A DNA stretch of 64,000 nt from Mimachlamys varia (GCA_947623455.1 OX392528.1:882001-946000), one strand, 5' to 3'. Shown: positions 11,901 to 25,000, counted from the stretch's first letter. Notes: generated by a model not told the origin, from the sequence alone. Translations and numbers: made by a program.

Positions 11901-13900
11901 GACCTTTCTCATGGTGTACACGGCCATTCGACAGACCTTTCCCAGGGTGTACACGGCCATTCGACAGACCTTTCTTAGGGTCACACGGCCATTCGACAGA
12001 CCTTTCTTAGGGTCACACGGCCATTCGACAGACCTTTCTCAGGGTAAACACGGCCATTCGACAGACCTTTCTTAGGGTCACACGGCCATTCGACAGACCT
12101 TTCTCATGGTGTACACAGACATTCGACAGACCTTTCTTAGGGTCACACGATCATTCGACAGACCTTTCTCATGGTGTACACGGCCATTCGACAGACGTTT
12201 CTTAGGGTCACACGATCATTCGACAGACCTTTCTCATGGTGTACACGGCCATTCGACAGACGTTTCTTAGGGTCACACGATCATTCGACAGACCTTTCTC
12301 ATGGTGTACACGGCCATTCGACAGACCTTTCTTAGGGTCACACGATCATTCGACAGACCTTTCTTAGGGTCACACGGCCATTCGACAGACCTTTATTAGG
12401 GTGTACACGGCCATTCGACAGACCTTTATTAGGGTCACACGGCCATTCGACAGACCTTTCTTATGGTATACACGGACATTCGACAGACCTTTCCTAGGGT
12501 CACACGGCCATTGGACAGACCTTTCTTAGGGTCACACGGCCATTCGACAGACCTTTGTCAGGGTGTACACGGCCATTCGACAGACCTTTCTTAGGGTGTA
12601 CACGGCCATTCGACAGACCTTTCTTAGGGTCACACAGACATTCGACAGACCTTTCTCAGGGTAAACACGGCCATTCGACAGACCTTTCTTATGGTATACA
12701 CGGACATTCGACAGACCTTTCCTAGGGTCACACGGCCATTGGACAGACCTTTCTTAGGGTCACACGGCCATTCGACAGACCTTTGTCAGGGTGTACACGG
12801 CCATTCGACAGACCTTTCTTAGGGTGTACACGGCCATTCGACAGACCTTTCTTAGGGTGAACACGGCCATTCGACAGACCTTTGTCAGGGTGTACACGGC
12901 CATTCGACAGACCTTTCTTAGGGTCACACAGCCATTCGACAGACCTTTGTCAGGGTGTACACGGCCATTCGACAGACCTTTCTTAGGGTGTACACGGCCA
13001 TTCGACAGACCTTTCTTAGGGTGTACACGGCCATTCGACAGACCTTTCTTAGGGTGAACACGACCATTCGACATACTTTTCTCAGGGTGTACACGGCCAT
13101 TCGACAGACCTTTCTCAGGGTGTTCACGGCCATTCGACAGACCTTTCTCAGGGTGTACACGGCCATTCGACAGACCTTTCTCATGGTGTACACGGCAATT
13201 CGACAGACCTTTCTCATGGTTTACACAGCCATTCGACAGACCTTTCTTAGGGTGTAAAGGGCCATTCGACAGACCTTTCTCAAGTTGTACACAGCTATTC
13301 GACAGACCTTTCTCAGGGTGTACACGGCCATTCGACAGACCTTTCTCAGGTTGTACACAGCTATTCGACAGACCTTTGTCAGGGTGTACACGGCCATTCG
13401 ACAGACCTTTCTCAGGGTGTACACGGCCATTCGACAGACCTTTCTCACGATATACACGGCCATTGGACAGACCTTTCTCATTGTGTACACGGCCATTGGA
13501 CAGACCTTTCTTAGGGTGTACAGGGCCATTCGACAGACCTTTCTTAGGGTGTACACGGCCATTCGACAGACCTTTCTCAGGGTGTACACGGCCATTCTAC
13601 TAACCTTTCTCAGGGTGTACACGGCCATTCGACAGACCTTTGTCAGGGTGTACACGGCCATTCTACTAACCTTTCTCATTGTGTACACGGCCATTCGACA
13701 GACCTTTCTCAGGGTGTACACGGCCATTCGACAGACCTTTCTCAGGGTGTACACGGCCATTCTACTAACCTTTCTCAGGGTGTACACGGCCATTCGACAG
13801 ACCTTTGTCAGGGTGTACACGGCCATTCGACAGACCTTTCTCAGGTTGTACATGGCCATTCGACAGACCTTTCTCAGGGTGTACACCTCTTTCTCAGGTT
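8947..13900. repeat. Large minisatellite, mixed 32/33-bp units
   Basis: About 150 copies share the core CATTCGACAGACCTTTCT. Units ending in the GTGTACAC form are 33 bp and those with GTCACAC are 32 bp, so runs of the first stay in frame and each of the second shifts it. That explains the many overlapping open frames on both strands. The 5' part is rich in 32-bp units and the middle and 3' part in 33-bp units. Larger internal duplications exist: about 10,190-10,885 closely matches 12,740-13,440 at an offset of 2,550 bp. A residual unit fragment follows the SINE at 14,146-14,161. Confidence 0.97.
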
Positions 13901-14145
13901 ATATATAAACTTCATTTATTTAATAACAATTTTGAAACAAGTTATGTTACTTATTTTAATCATTCTTGTTGGCCCGGATGTTCGCGAGCGAGGGGTCTTA
14001 TTGTGGGAGGAAACCGGAGTACCCGGAGAAAGCTCACGTGGTCGGACAGGTGATCCCATACCTTTTCACCCCCGGGTGGGGAATCAAACCCAGGTCGCCT
14101 TGGTGAAAGGCAAGTGCGCTATCCACTGCACCACCCGATCACCCC
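13901..14145 (-). mobile_element. tRNA-derived SINE inserted at the end of the 32/33-bp array
   Basis: On the minus strand the element starts near 14,145. It has an A box TGGTGCAGTGG at 14,123-14,133 and a B box GGTTTGATTCC at 14,080-14,090, one mismatch from the consensus GGTTCGATTCC. A GC-rich body follows, with a stretch reading CCGGGTACTCCGGTTTCCTC, and then an AT-rich 3' tail to about 13,901. Array sequence lies on both sides, and CAGGTT is present at 13,895-13,900 and 14,146-14,151, a possible short target-site duplication. The body may belong to a known metazoan SINE superfamily, but I could not confirm which. Confidence 0.85.
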
Positions 14146-14161
14146 CAGGTTGTACACGGCC

Positions 14162-15438
14162 AGTTTGCTGATGGCTCCCGTTGTGTAGTGAGAGTTCGAA
14201 TCAATTCTGCACCAACAGCAACGAGTGGTTTACTGGCCATAATGTCTTTCTTCTTCTTCTTCTTCCATGCGTGTGCTCACTTTTTAAGTTTTGTGGAACC
14301 GTTAACCGTTGATGATGTTGACATAGTCGATTATGTGATTCTCGACTCATTGTCCGAAGGGTTATGACAATCCGATGCGCTAACAAAACTCTTCTGACAA
14401 CTTGATTTGGTGATTTTCTGTTTTAAATGCCTGTTACCACTCCCAGTGCGTAATTGTTACTGTTTTTGTTTATATTTCACTATCTGTATACATCTTATTG
14501 TTTACCTTATTCCGATACAGGGCACGCGATCATTGGTTATTACGACATTTACAGTGAAGATAGAAGGGAGGTAACTTGATACGATTCATCTGTCTGATTT
14601 ACTTTACTCGCACACCGCCCTACTCAAACCTCCAAGAAAAGAACCCACCGGAAACGATAACATTTTGTCATTAACATTAACACACAGGAAGATAATTTCA
14701 TTATCATATTTTCTTTCCTGTTAATTGCTCACTGTTTCGCTTTCATTCATGAATCGAGTTATACACGCCGAGGTATCGTGGTTGGGGTACTTGTATATAT
14801 TGGTGTGGTGGTGTATGTTTGTGCTCCTGTTGTGATGATAACCCAGAGGCGGGTGATCAGGTCAAAGGCAGTGTCTACCGCGCCTTTATCATTGATAATT
14901 AATACTATACACGAATATACCATAATCTTTACACAGATCAAAAGTGAAACACATTTGAGGAGGTTTTAACAATCTGGGAACAGCTCCGTTGGTTAGCCGT
15001 ATAGAGGGAGGATCCGCGGTTTTTATAACGGGCCGTTCACTCGAGGCGCGTGTGCTGTAGTCGTAATGTCCCTCATTACGTTGTTTATAGAAAAGCAGCG
15101 ATGAAAATATTCACAGAAGCAAGAAAAAAAGCTTTGATTTTTTCTGGAAACTCGTAAATCATTTTACAACGTTATTTTTATAGATCTTAACATATTCTTC
15201 ATAATTATTTCCGCGTTACACAGAATTGCTAAAATTCTCAAACATATCATGTTTGATAATTTCATTGGAAATCAACTGATGGACCTGTTGATTCATAAAG
15301 AGAAAAATGAAAAGTCTAGAAATAACTTGCCAAACACCAAACACATTTGATTGTTGTGGAGAACTTGGAAAGCCAATGTGGTATGTGGTACTGTGAAAAA
15401 GGATAAATATTGTCTGTGTAGGGCGCTACGTAGCAAGC
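14162..15438. other. Unique spacer
   Basis: Non-repetitive sequence of about 1.3 kb with only short open frames (63 codons or fewer) and no recognised product. Near 14,985 a GTTGGTTAGCCG string resembles a tRNA A region, but no matching B box or cloverleaf follows. Confidence 0.5.
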
Positions 15439-15600
15439 TATGTTGAACTATGTAGCAATGTTATGTTGAATTATGTAGAAATGTTATGTCGAACTATGTA
15501 GAAATGTTATGTCGAACTATGTAGCAGTGTGATGTCGAACTATGTAGAAATGTTATGTCGAACTATATATCGATGTTATGTCGAACTATGTAGAAATGAC
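15439..15600. repeat. Short minisatellite, 23-bp unit
   Basis: Seven degenerate copies of a 23-bp unit with the core TAGAAATGTTATGTCGAAC. Early copies carry TTGAACTATG in place of TCGAACTATG. It is the smallest clear array in this part of the window. Confidence 0.88.
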
Positions 15601-15710
15601 TCCAGAGGTGTAGAGAGCGTAGGTGAGCGTAACCCCTGAATATCGAGGATGATTCCAGGGTTGTAGAGAGCGTAGGTGAGTGTAACCCCTGAATACCGAG
15701 GATGGTATGT
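15601..15710. repeat. Two-copy tandem duplication, about 53 bp
   Basis: The motif TGTAGAGAGCGTAGGTGAG and the sequence following it occur twice in a row, at about 15,609 and 15,663, with a few substitutions. This is a nascent or decayed tandem repeat lying directly beside the 23-bp array. Confidence 0.8.
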
Positions 15711-16262
15711 GTTATATTGGTATATGTTGGGTTGTAATTAGTTACTATGGCTATGGTTAAACGCGAGACAATGATTTTCTTGATGAAGCCAAATGGTGAC
15801 GTTCTCGTCCATGCATTAAATAAAGAAGCGACATGGTGTAGCTGGCATGACTAGTAGAGGTAACACGCTCGCAGGAGAAAAATGTCCTTTATCCTGGGAT
15901 GTTTATTTTGTTACAAATAAACCACGACAATGAAACTTAGAATCTCTAAACCATAATCATAACTTGACTTGCCCTCTATAACGGAAGTCATTGATTAACA
16001 AACCGGAAGCAGAGTAACCGAAAGGTCTTGTGTAAGCGACACACATCTATGTTTAGATCGTAAAAAGGCCATGGCAAAACGAAAGGTTCTGGCGGAAGTT
16101 TGCGATCAGAAGGAATGTCACCACTTTCATCAAAGAAGCAAATGCAGAAGACGGCAAATACTGTAAAATCATCGGAAGGAGAGCACCTAGAATTAATGGC
16201 ACCAGACGATTAATACCGAGAACAAAAGATTTCGGATACTAAGAAATAAGTAGTTAAAATCG
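15711..16262. other. Unique spacer grading into a degenerate 30-bp array
   Basis: No gene is recognised. From about 16,190 the sequence contains decayed relatives of the 30-bp unit (for example AATACCGAGAACAAA), so the last 70 bp are probably the worn edge of the next array. Confidence 0.5.
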
Positions 16263-17652
16263 AAAGAACATGTTATCATGCGATATAAACCGAGTGTAAA
16301 TGTCTTCAGACGGTAAATACTGAGAGCAAATGTTATCGGACGGTAAATACCGAGAGTAAATATCATCGAACGGTTAATGCCGAGAAAAAATGTCATAGGA
16401 CGTTAAATACCGAGAGTTAATATCATCGAACGGTAAATACCGAGAGTAAATATCATCGAACGGTAGATACCGAGAGTAAATATCAGCGAACGGTAAATAC
16501 ATAGAATAAATGTCGTAGGACGGTAAATATCGAGAGTAAATGTCATCTGGTGGTAAATACCGAGTGTAAATGTCTTCAGACGGTAAATACTGAGAGTAAA
16601 TGTTATCGGACGGAAAATACCGAGAGTAAATATCATCGAACGGTTAATGCCGAGAAAAAATGTCATAGGACGTTAAATACCGAGAGTTAATATCATCGAA
16701 CGGTAGATACCGAGAGTAAATATCATCGAACGGTAGATACCGAGATTAAATGTCGTAGGACGGTAAATATCGAGAGTAAATGTCATCTGGTGGTAAATAC
16801 CGAGTGTAAATGTCATCTGATGGTAAATACCGAGAGTAAATATCATCGAACGGTAAATACCGAGATTAAATGTCGTAAGACGGTAAATATCGAGAGTAAA
16901 TGTCATCTGGTGGTAAATACCGAGAGTAAATGTCATCGGACGGTAAATACCGAGAGTAAATATCATCAGACGTTAAATACCGAGAGTAATTGTCGCAGGA
17001 CGGTAAATACCGAGAGTAAATGTCATCACACGTTAAATACCGAAAGTAAATGTCATCGGACGTTAAATACCGAGAGTAAATATCATCTGATGTTAAATAC
17101 CGAGAGTAAATGTCATCTGGTGGTAAATACCGAGAGTAAATGTCATCTGATGGTAAATACCGAGACTAAATGTCGTAGGACGGTAAATACCGAGAGTAAA
17201 TATCATTTGATGGTAAATACCGAGAGTAAATGTCATCTGGTGGTAAATACCGAGAGTAAATGTCATCTGATGGTAAATACCGAGACTAAATGTCATCTGA
17301 TGGTAAATACCGAGAGTAAATGTCATCTGGTGGTAAATGTTGAGAGTAAATGCCATCTGATGGTAAATATTGAGAGTAAATGTCATCTGATGGTAAATAC
17401 CGAGAGTAAATGCCATCTGATGGTAAATACCGAGAGTAAATGTCGTAGGACGGTAAATACCGAGAGTAAATGTCATCTGGTGGTAAATACCGAGAGTAAA
17501 TGTCGTAGGATGGTAAATACCGAGAGTAAATATTATCTGATGGTAAATACCGAGACTAAATGTCATCTGATGGTAAATACCGAGAGTAAATGTCATCGGA
17601 CGGTAAATACCGAGAGTAAATGTCATCTGATGGTTAATACGAAGAGTATGTA
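16263..17652. repeat. Minisatellite, 30-bp unit
   Basis: About 46 copies with the core GGTAAATACCGAGAGTAAAT. As 30 is divisible by 3, the unit stays in frame. The plus strand has a 310-codon open frame with a decapeptide period (NTESKCHLMV). The minus strand is also open in long pieces, with a period like YHQMTFTLGI. Simultaneous opening of both strands argues that this is composition, not coding. Confidence 0.97.
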
Positions 17653-18488
17653 CGATTTATGGTATGTTTTTATGCGCAGTTTTGTTTTGTCTTTTTTGTC
17701 CAGCCTTCTATTGCGTACGTAATGAGTTGTGAAACAAAGTAAAACTTCGTGACTCACAGCATGTTGATGCTGGAAATGTCAAATGTATAGCAGTATCAAA
17801 CAGCATTCCCAGGGCAGCAACACCCTCGCATACCTGCTAAAGCTCACTGCTAACATTTCATACATTCTTATTATTCCTTTCTTCTTTAAATAGTTGAGTA
17901 TCAACTTTCGATATAGTGTAGCTCCTGAAACTGTACCCCACTGTTGATGTCGGTCTATAACAACACAGGGCGTCAAAGGCGCCGATCTTGAGAGTATATA
18001 TTCTGATGTGTTGGTACGCCTTTTACTGTTACAAACGGCATACACTCGATGATGAATAAATAACAATTAACACGCCTAATTTATCGACATGTAAATTAGA
18101 TATCAGTTAGGGTGTGTTATATATAGTGTATCCGACATCTTATCCCCAGTAACCTAACGCGCTCCGACACCCTAGGCCTGTCGGAGAAGCTCATGGGATC
18201 GTGTTTCACATACTGATCTATATTTAATTGACATTTGCAACTATTTTTTCTCAATAAGTTTGACATTGACCTTGCTAATCTAAGAGGCTGTTATTCCCAC
18301 GCCTTATATAATTATATACGCTATTACCTATTATATAGTGTAGTCCACTTAGCCCTCTTCCTTCTGTTCCACTCTTGCTGAACTCCTAGAACACCTCACT
18401 CATAGCCGTTCAATAATAACCACACCGTACGTAGTAGGTTGTCAAGGGTGCTTTGTCCACAGTAGCCTCCCCGATCACCAATACGTTG
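17653..18488. other. Unique spacer with a short hairpin
   Basis: No recognised gene. A 95-codon minus frame at 17,779-18,066 has no family I can name. A perfect 8-bp inverted repeat (CTCCGACA at 18,162-18,169 and TGTCGGAG at 18,179-18,186) surrounds CCTAGG and could form a small hairpin. Confidence 0.5.
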
Positions 18489-20670
18489 ACCAGTAGGTTT
18501 TCTCGTTGATCAACTCTAAAGTCAGTCTTGACAATATTGTGACCAGTAGGTTGTCTCGTTGATCAACTCTAAAGTCAGTCGTGACAATATTGTGACCAGT
18601 AGGTTTTCTCGTTGATCAACTCTAAAGTCAGTCGTGAGAATATTGTGACCAGTAGGTTTTCTCGTTGATCAACTCTAAAGTCAGTCTTGACAATATTGTG
18701 ACCAGTAGGTTTTCTCGTTGATCAACTCTAAAGTCAGTCGTGAGAATATTGTGACCACTAGGTTGTCTCGTTGATCAACTCTAAAGTCAGTCTTGACAAT
18801 ATTGTGACCAGTAGGTTTTCTCGTTGATCAACTCTAAAGTCAGTCGTGAGAATATTGTGACCAGTAGGTTTTCTCGTTGATCAACTCTAATGTCAGTCTT
18901 GACAATATTGTGACCAGTAGGTTTTCTCGTTGATCAACTCTAAAGTCAGTCGTGAGAATATTGTGACCAGTAGGTTGTCTCGTTGATCAACTCTAAAGTC
19001 AGTTGTGAGAATATTGTGACCAGTAGGTTTTCTCGTTGATCAACTCTAAAGTCAGTCTTGACAATATTGTGACCAGTAGGTTGTCTCGTTGATCAACTCT
19101 AAAGTCGGTCGTGAGAATATTGTGACCAGTAGGTTTTCTCGTTGATCAACTCTAAAGTCAGTCGTGAGAATATTGTGACCAGTAGGTTTTCTCGTTGATC
19201 AACTCTAAAGTCAGTCGTGAGAATATTGTGACCAGTAGTTTTTCTCGTTGATCAACTCTAAAGTCAGTCGTGACAATATTGTGACCAGTAGGTTTTCTCG
19301 TTGATCAACTCTAAAGTCAGTCTTGACAATATTGTGACCAGTAGGTTTTCTCGTTGATCAACTCTAAAGTCAGTCGTGACAATATTGTGACCAGTAGGTT
19401 TTCTCGTTGATCAACTCTAAAGTCAGTCTTGACAATATTGTGACCAGTAGGTTTTCTCGTTGATCAACTCTAAAGTCAGTCTTGAGAATATTGTGACCAG
19501 TAGGTTTTCTCGTTGATCAACTCTAAAGTCAGTCGTGACAATATTGTGACCAGTAGGTTTTCTCGTTGATCAACTCTAAAGTCAGTCGTGACAATATTGT
19601 GACCAGTAGGTTTTCTCGTTGATCAACTCTAAAGTCAGTCTTGACAATATTATGACCAGTAGTTTTTCTCGTTGATCAACTCTAAAGTCAGTCTTGGCAA
19701 TATTGTGACCAGTAGGTTTTCTCGTTGATCAACTCTAAAGTCAGTCCTGACAATATCATGACCAGTAGGTTTTCTCGTTGATCAACTCTGAAGTCAGTCG
19801 TGAGAATATTGTGACCAGTAGGTTTTCTCGTTGATCAACTCTAAAGTCAGTCGTGAGAATATTGTGACCAGTAGGTTGTCTCGTTGATCAACTCTAAAGT
19901 CAGTCGTGACAATATTGTGACCAGTAGGTTTTCTCGTTGATCAACGCTAAAGTCAGTCTTGACAATATTGTGACCAGTAGGTTTTCTCGTTGATCAACTC
20001 TAAAGTCAGTCGTGACAATATTGTGACCAGTAGGTTTTCTCGTTGATCAACTCTAAAGTCGATCTTGACAATATTGTGACCAGTAGGTTTTCTCGTTCTC
20101 GTTGATCAACTCTAAAGTCAGTCTTGACAATATTGTGACCAGTATGTTGTCTCGTTGATCAACTCTAAAGTCAGTCGTGACAATATTGTGACCAGTAGGT
20201 TTTCTCGTTGATCAACTCTAAAGTCAGTCGTGACAATATTGTGACCAGTAGGTTTTCTCGTTGATCAACTCTAAAGTCAGTCGTGGGAATATTGTGACCA
20301 GTAGGTTGTCTCGTTGATCAACTCTAAAGTCAGTCGTGACAATATTATGACCAGTAGGTTTTCTCGTTGATCAACTCTAAAGTCAGTCGTGACAATATTG
20401 TGACCAGTAGGTTTTCTCGTTGATCAACTTTAAAGTCAGTCGTGAGAATATTGTGACCAGTAGGTTTTCTCGTTGATCAACTCTAAAGTCAGTCGTGAGA
20501 ATATTGTGACCAGTAGGTTGTCTCGTTGATCAACTCTAAAGTCAGTCGTGAGAATATTGTGACCAGTAGGTTGTCTCGTTGATCAACTCTAAAGTCAGTC
20601 GTGACAATATTGTGACCAGTAGGTTTTCTCGTTGATCAACTCTAAAGTCAGTCGTGACAATATTATTACC
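18489..20670. repeat. Minisatellite, 53-bp unit
   Basis: About 41 very homogeneous copies containing CTCGTTGATCAACTCTAAAG. Each unit carries two perfect palindromes, GTTGATCAAC (10 bp) and CAATATTG (8 bp). In many units the latter is changed to GAATATTG. Variants alternate at a few positions (TTTTCTC or TTGTCTC, GTCGTGA or GTCTTGA) with no clear long-range order. One unit near 20,095 has a 6-bp duplication (CTCGTT). Confidence 0.97.
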
Positions 20671-20714
20671 GTGGTCGCTTTCGTTTTGGTCAACACAACT
20701 CATTAACATTAACA

Positions 20715-21385
20715 ACAACACCACAAGGTGACGAACGTCACCACAGAGACCTACAACAAAGTGATGAAGGTTACCACAGTGACCTACCACAAGATGATGA
20801 AGGTCACCACAGAGACCTACCACAAGGTGATGAAGGTTACCACAGAGACCTACCACAATATGATGAAAGTTACCACAGAGACCTACAACAAAGTGATGAA
20901 GGTTACCACAGAGACCTACCACAAGGTGATGAAGGTTACCACAGAGACCTACAACAAGGTGATGAACGTCACCACAGAGACCTACAACAAAGTGATGAAG
21001 GTCACCACAGAGACTTACAACAAGGTGATGAAGGTCACCACAGAGACCTACAACAAGGTGATGAAGGTCACCACAGAGACCTACAACAAGGTGATGAACG
21101 TCACCACAGAGACCTACAAAAAAGTGATGAACGTCACCACAGAGACCTACAACAAAGTGATGAAAGTTACCAGAGACCTACCACAAGGTGATGAAGGTTA
21201 CCACAGAGACCTACCACAATAGGATGAAAGTTACCACAGAGACCTAGCACAAGGTGATGAAGGTTACCACAGAGACCTACAACAAAGTGATGAAGGTTAC
21301 CACAGAGACCTACAACAAAGTGATGAAGGTCACCACAGAGACCTACAACAAGGTGATGAAGGCCAAACTTACAAAGACAAATCAA
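20715..21385. repeat. Minisatellite, 33-bp unit
   Basis: About 20 copies with the core GTCACCACAGAGACCTAC followed by AACAAGGTGATGAAG. The unit is in frame: the plus strand is open for 164 codons with an 11-residue period (VTTETYNKVMK) and the minus strand is open with a VVGLCGNLHH period. It starts only about 45 bp after the 53-bp array ends. Frame loss at about 21,170 comes from a short deletion in one unit. Confidence 0.95.
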
Positions 21386-22046
21386 TGAAGTTTATCAATT
21401 GAAGTTGAGGGATGATTTAATAACTACTTTATTGATAAAACAGCTCAGAATCGGTCGACTTACAAAGTCAAACGTCGAACAGACAAAATACCACGGCATA
21501 TACCCACAGCTTGAGAACGGAAATAAAGAAATAATATCTGCCTGAACCATAAGGTGACGTTCATGACGAGTTGGTACGTGGGTTTAGTGTAATCCTGACC
21601 CATGTCTGATTTCCCAAGTCATCACCTCTGTGCCTCTAGTACTTCCGGGACACGAGCCCAGTATATGGGTTGCATTCTAAATACGGACAAGTGTCCCAGA
21701 TGCCGTATCTATGACTGTTATTTCCGATACTGTCTCGGCGACGTGACTAAGACAAGGATGTCATCCTTCTATCGTACAGTCAACAATACCCTGTGTGTCG
21801 TAGTAATGCCTGTATCTGTAACAATAGAACATGATGTCAAGCGGAATGTTTCCACCATGAAAAGGAGTGAACTATGCAAGAAATAGTATCAATTCGAAAG
21901 ATCCTACATGTCACTTTTATCAAGAACTTTACGTTAAAAACGTGAAATTAAAACCTAAATTTCCTTTCGAGTTTAAAATGGAATAACGTGTAGTGTGCAG
22001 TAATGTAGCGATTTAGTGTAGAGTAAAACTGCTAAAGATTTCCAAG
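21386..22046. other. Unique spacer
   Basis: About 660 bp without repeats. A 94-codon plus frame (21,602-21,886) with one CPRC pair is the longest open frame. It has no recognisable domain and no supporting signal, so I do not call it a gene. Confidence 0.45.
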
Positions 22047-25000
22047 GTATCATACAATAAGGAGTACCGTGTATCACCAGTAATAGGGGATGTTATCATA
22101 CAATAAGTACTGTGTATCACCAGTAATAGGGGATGTTATCATACAAGAAGTACCGTGTATCACTAGTAATAGGGGATGTTATCATACAATAAGTACCGTG
22201 TATCACTAGTAATAGGGGATGTTATCATACAATAAGTACCGTGTATCACCAGTAATAGGGGATGTTATCATACAATAAGTACCGTGTATCACCAGTAATA
22301 GGGGTTGTTATCATACAATAAGTACCGTGTATCACCAGTATTAGGGGATGTTATCATACAATAAGTACCGTGTATCACCAGTAATAGGGGATGTTATCAT
22401 ACAATAAGTACCGTGTATCACCAGTAAAAGGGGATGTTATCATACAATAAGTATCGTGTATCACCAGTAATAGAGGATGTTATCATACAATAAGTACCGT
22501 GTATCACCAGTAAAAGGGGATGTTGTCATACAATAAGTATCGTGTATCACCAGTAATAGGGGATGTTATCATACAATAAGTACCGTATATCACCAGTAAT
22601 AGGGGATGTTATCATACAATAAGTACCGTGTATCACCAGTAATAGGGGATGTTATCATACAATAAGTACCGTGTATCACCAGTAATAAGGGATGTTATCA
22701 TACAATAAGTACCGTGTATCACCAGTAATAGGGGATGTTATCATACAATAAGTACCGTGTATCACCAGTAATAGGGGATGTTATCATACAATAAGTACCG
22801 TGTATCACCAGTTATAGGGGATGTTATCATACAATAAGTACCGTGTATCACCAGTAATAGAGGATGTTATCCTACAATAAGTACTGTGTATCACTAGTAA
22901 TAGGGGTTGTTATCATACAATAAGTACTGTGTATCACCAGTAATAGGGGTTGTTATCATACAATAAGTACTGTGTATCACCAGTAATAGGGGTTGTTATC
23001 ATACAATAAGTACTGTGTATCACTAGTAATAGGGGATGTTATCCTACAATAAGTACTGTGTATCACTAGTAATAGGGGATGTTATCATACAATAAGTATC
23101 GTGTATCACTAGTAATAGGGGATGTTATCTTACAATAAGTACTGTGTATCACTAGTAATAGGGGATGTTATCCTACAATAAGTACCGTGTATCACCAGTA
23201 ATAGGGGATGTTATCATACAATAAGTATCGTGTATCACTAGTAATAGGGGATGTTATCTTACAATAAGTATCGTGTATCACCAGTAATAGGGGATGTTAT
23301 CTTACAATAAGTACTGTGTATCACTAGTAATAGGGGATGTTATCTTACAATAAGTACCGTGTATCACCAGTAATAGGGGATGTTATCATACAATAAGTAC
23401 CGTGTATCACCAGTAATAGGGGATGTTATCCTACAATAAGTACTGTGTATCACTAGTAATAGGGGTTGTTATCATACAATAAGTACTGTGTATCACTAGT
23501 AATAGGGGTTGTTATCCTACAATAAGTACCGTGTATCACTAGTAATAGGGGTTGTTATCCTACAATAAGTACCGTGTATCACCAGTTATAGAGGATGTTA
23601 TCTTACAATAAGTACCGTGTATCGCCAGTAATAGGGGATGTTATCATACAATAAGTACTGTGTATCACCAGTAATAGGGGATGTTATCTTACAATAAGTA
23701 CCGTGTATCACCAGTAATAGAGGATGTTATCATACAATAAGTACCGTGTATCACCAGTAATAGGGGATGTTATCATACAATAAGTATCGTGTATCACCAG
23801 TAATAAGGGATGTTATCATACAATAAGTACCGTGTATCACCAGTAATAGAGGATGTTATCATACAATAAGTACCGTGTATCACCAGTAATAAGGGATGTT
23901 ATCATACAATAAGTACCGTGTATCACCAGTAATAAGGGATGTTATCATACAATAAGTACCGTGTATCGCCAGTAATAGGGGATGTTATCATACAATAAGT
24001 ACCGTGTATCACCAGTAATAGGGGATGTTATCATACAATAAGTACCGTGTATCACCAGTAATAGGGGATGTTATCATACAATAAGTACCGTGTATCACCA
24101 GTAATAGAGGATGTTATCTTACAATAAGTACTGTGTATCACCAGTAATAGGGGATGTTGTCTTACAATAAGTACTGTGTATCACCAGTAATAGGGGATGT
24201 TATCTTACAATAAGTACCGTGTATCACCAGTAATAGGGGATGTTATCTTACAATAAGTACTGTGTATCACCAGTAATAGGGGATGTTATCATACAATAAG
24301 GAGTACTGTGTATCACCAGTAATAGGGGATGTTATCATACAATAAGTACCGTGTATCACCAGTAATAGGGGATGTTATCATACAATAAGTACTGTATATC
24401 ACCAGTAATAGGGGATGTTATCATACAATAAGTACTGTATATCACCAGTAATAGGGGATGCTATCATACAATAAGTACCGTGTATCACCAGTAATAGGGG
24501 ATGTTATCCTACAATAAGTACTGTGTATCACCAGTAATAGGGGATGTTATCATACAATAAGTACTGTATATCACCAGTAATAGGGGATGTTATCATACAA
24601 TAAGTACTGTATATCACCAGTAATAGGGGATGCTATCGTACAATAAGTACCGTGTATCACCAGTAATAGGGGATGTTATCCTACAATAAGTACTGTGTAT
24701 CACCCGTAATAGGGGATGTTATCATACAATAAGTACCGTGTATCACTAGTAATAGGGGATGTTATCATACAATAAGTACCGTATATCACCAGTAATAGGG
24801 GATGTTATCCTACAATAAGTACTGTGTATCACTAGTAATAGGGGATGTTATCATACAATAAGTACTGTGTATCACTAGTAATAGGGGATGTTATCATACA
24901 ATAAGTACTGTGTATCACTAGTAATAGGGGATGTTATCCTACAATAAGTACTGTGTATCACTAGTAATAGGGGATGTTATCATACAATAAGTACTGTGTA

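Noticed and set aside
8947..13900. TTAGGG in each unit suggested interstitial telomere repeats
   Set aside because: TTAGGG occurs once per 32/33-bp unit, as part of CTTAGGGTG/CTTAGGGTCAC, and many units have CTCAGGG instead. There is no tandem TTAGGG run.
14980..15060. tRNA-like GTTGGTTAGCCG string
   Set aside because: No B box GGTTCRA at the right distance and no cloverleaf pairing could be drawn.
16790..17722. 310-codon open frame with a decapeptide repeat as a possible structural protein
   Set aside because: Both strands are open, the unit is a 30-bp minisatellite, and there is no start context, signal peptide or unique flank.
17779..18066. 95-codon minus frame as a gene
   Set aside because: No recognised domain, no neighbouring exon-like sequence, and the length is within chance expectation.
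20728..21222. 164-codon frame with an 11-residue VTTETYNKVMK period, resembling a repeat-rich secreted protein
   Set aside because: The minus strand is equally open, no signal peptide precedes it, and it stops exactly with the array.
21602..21886. 94-codon frame with Cys pairs as a possible small zinc-binding protein
   Set aside because: Only one CxxC pair with no matching second pair, no recognisable family, and chance open frames of this size are expected.
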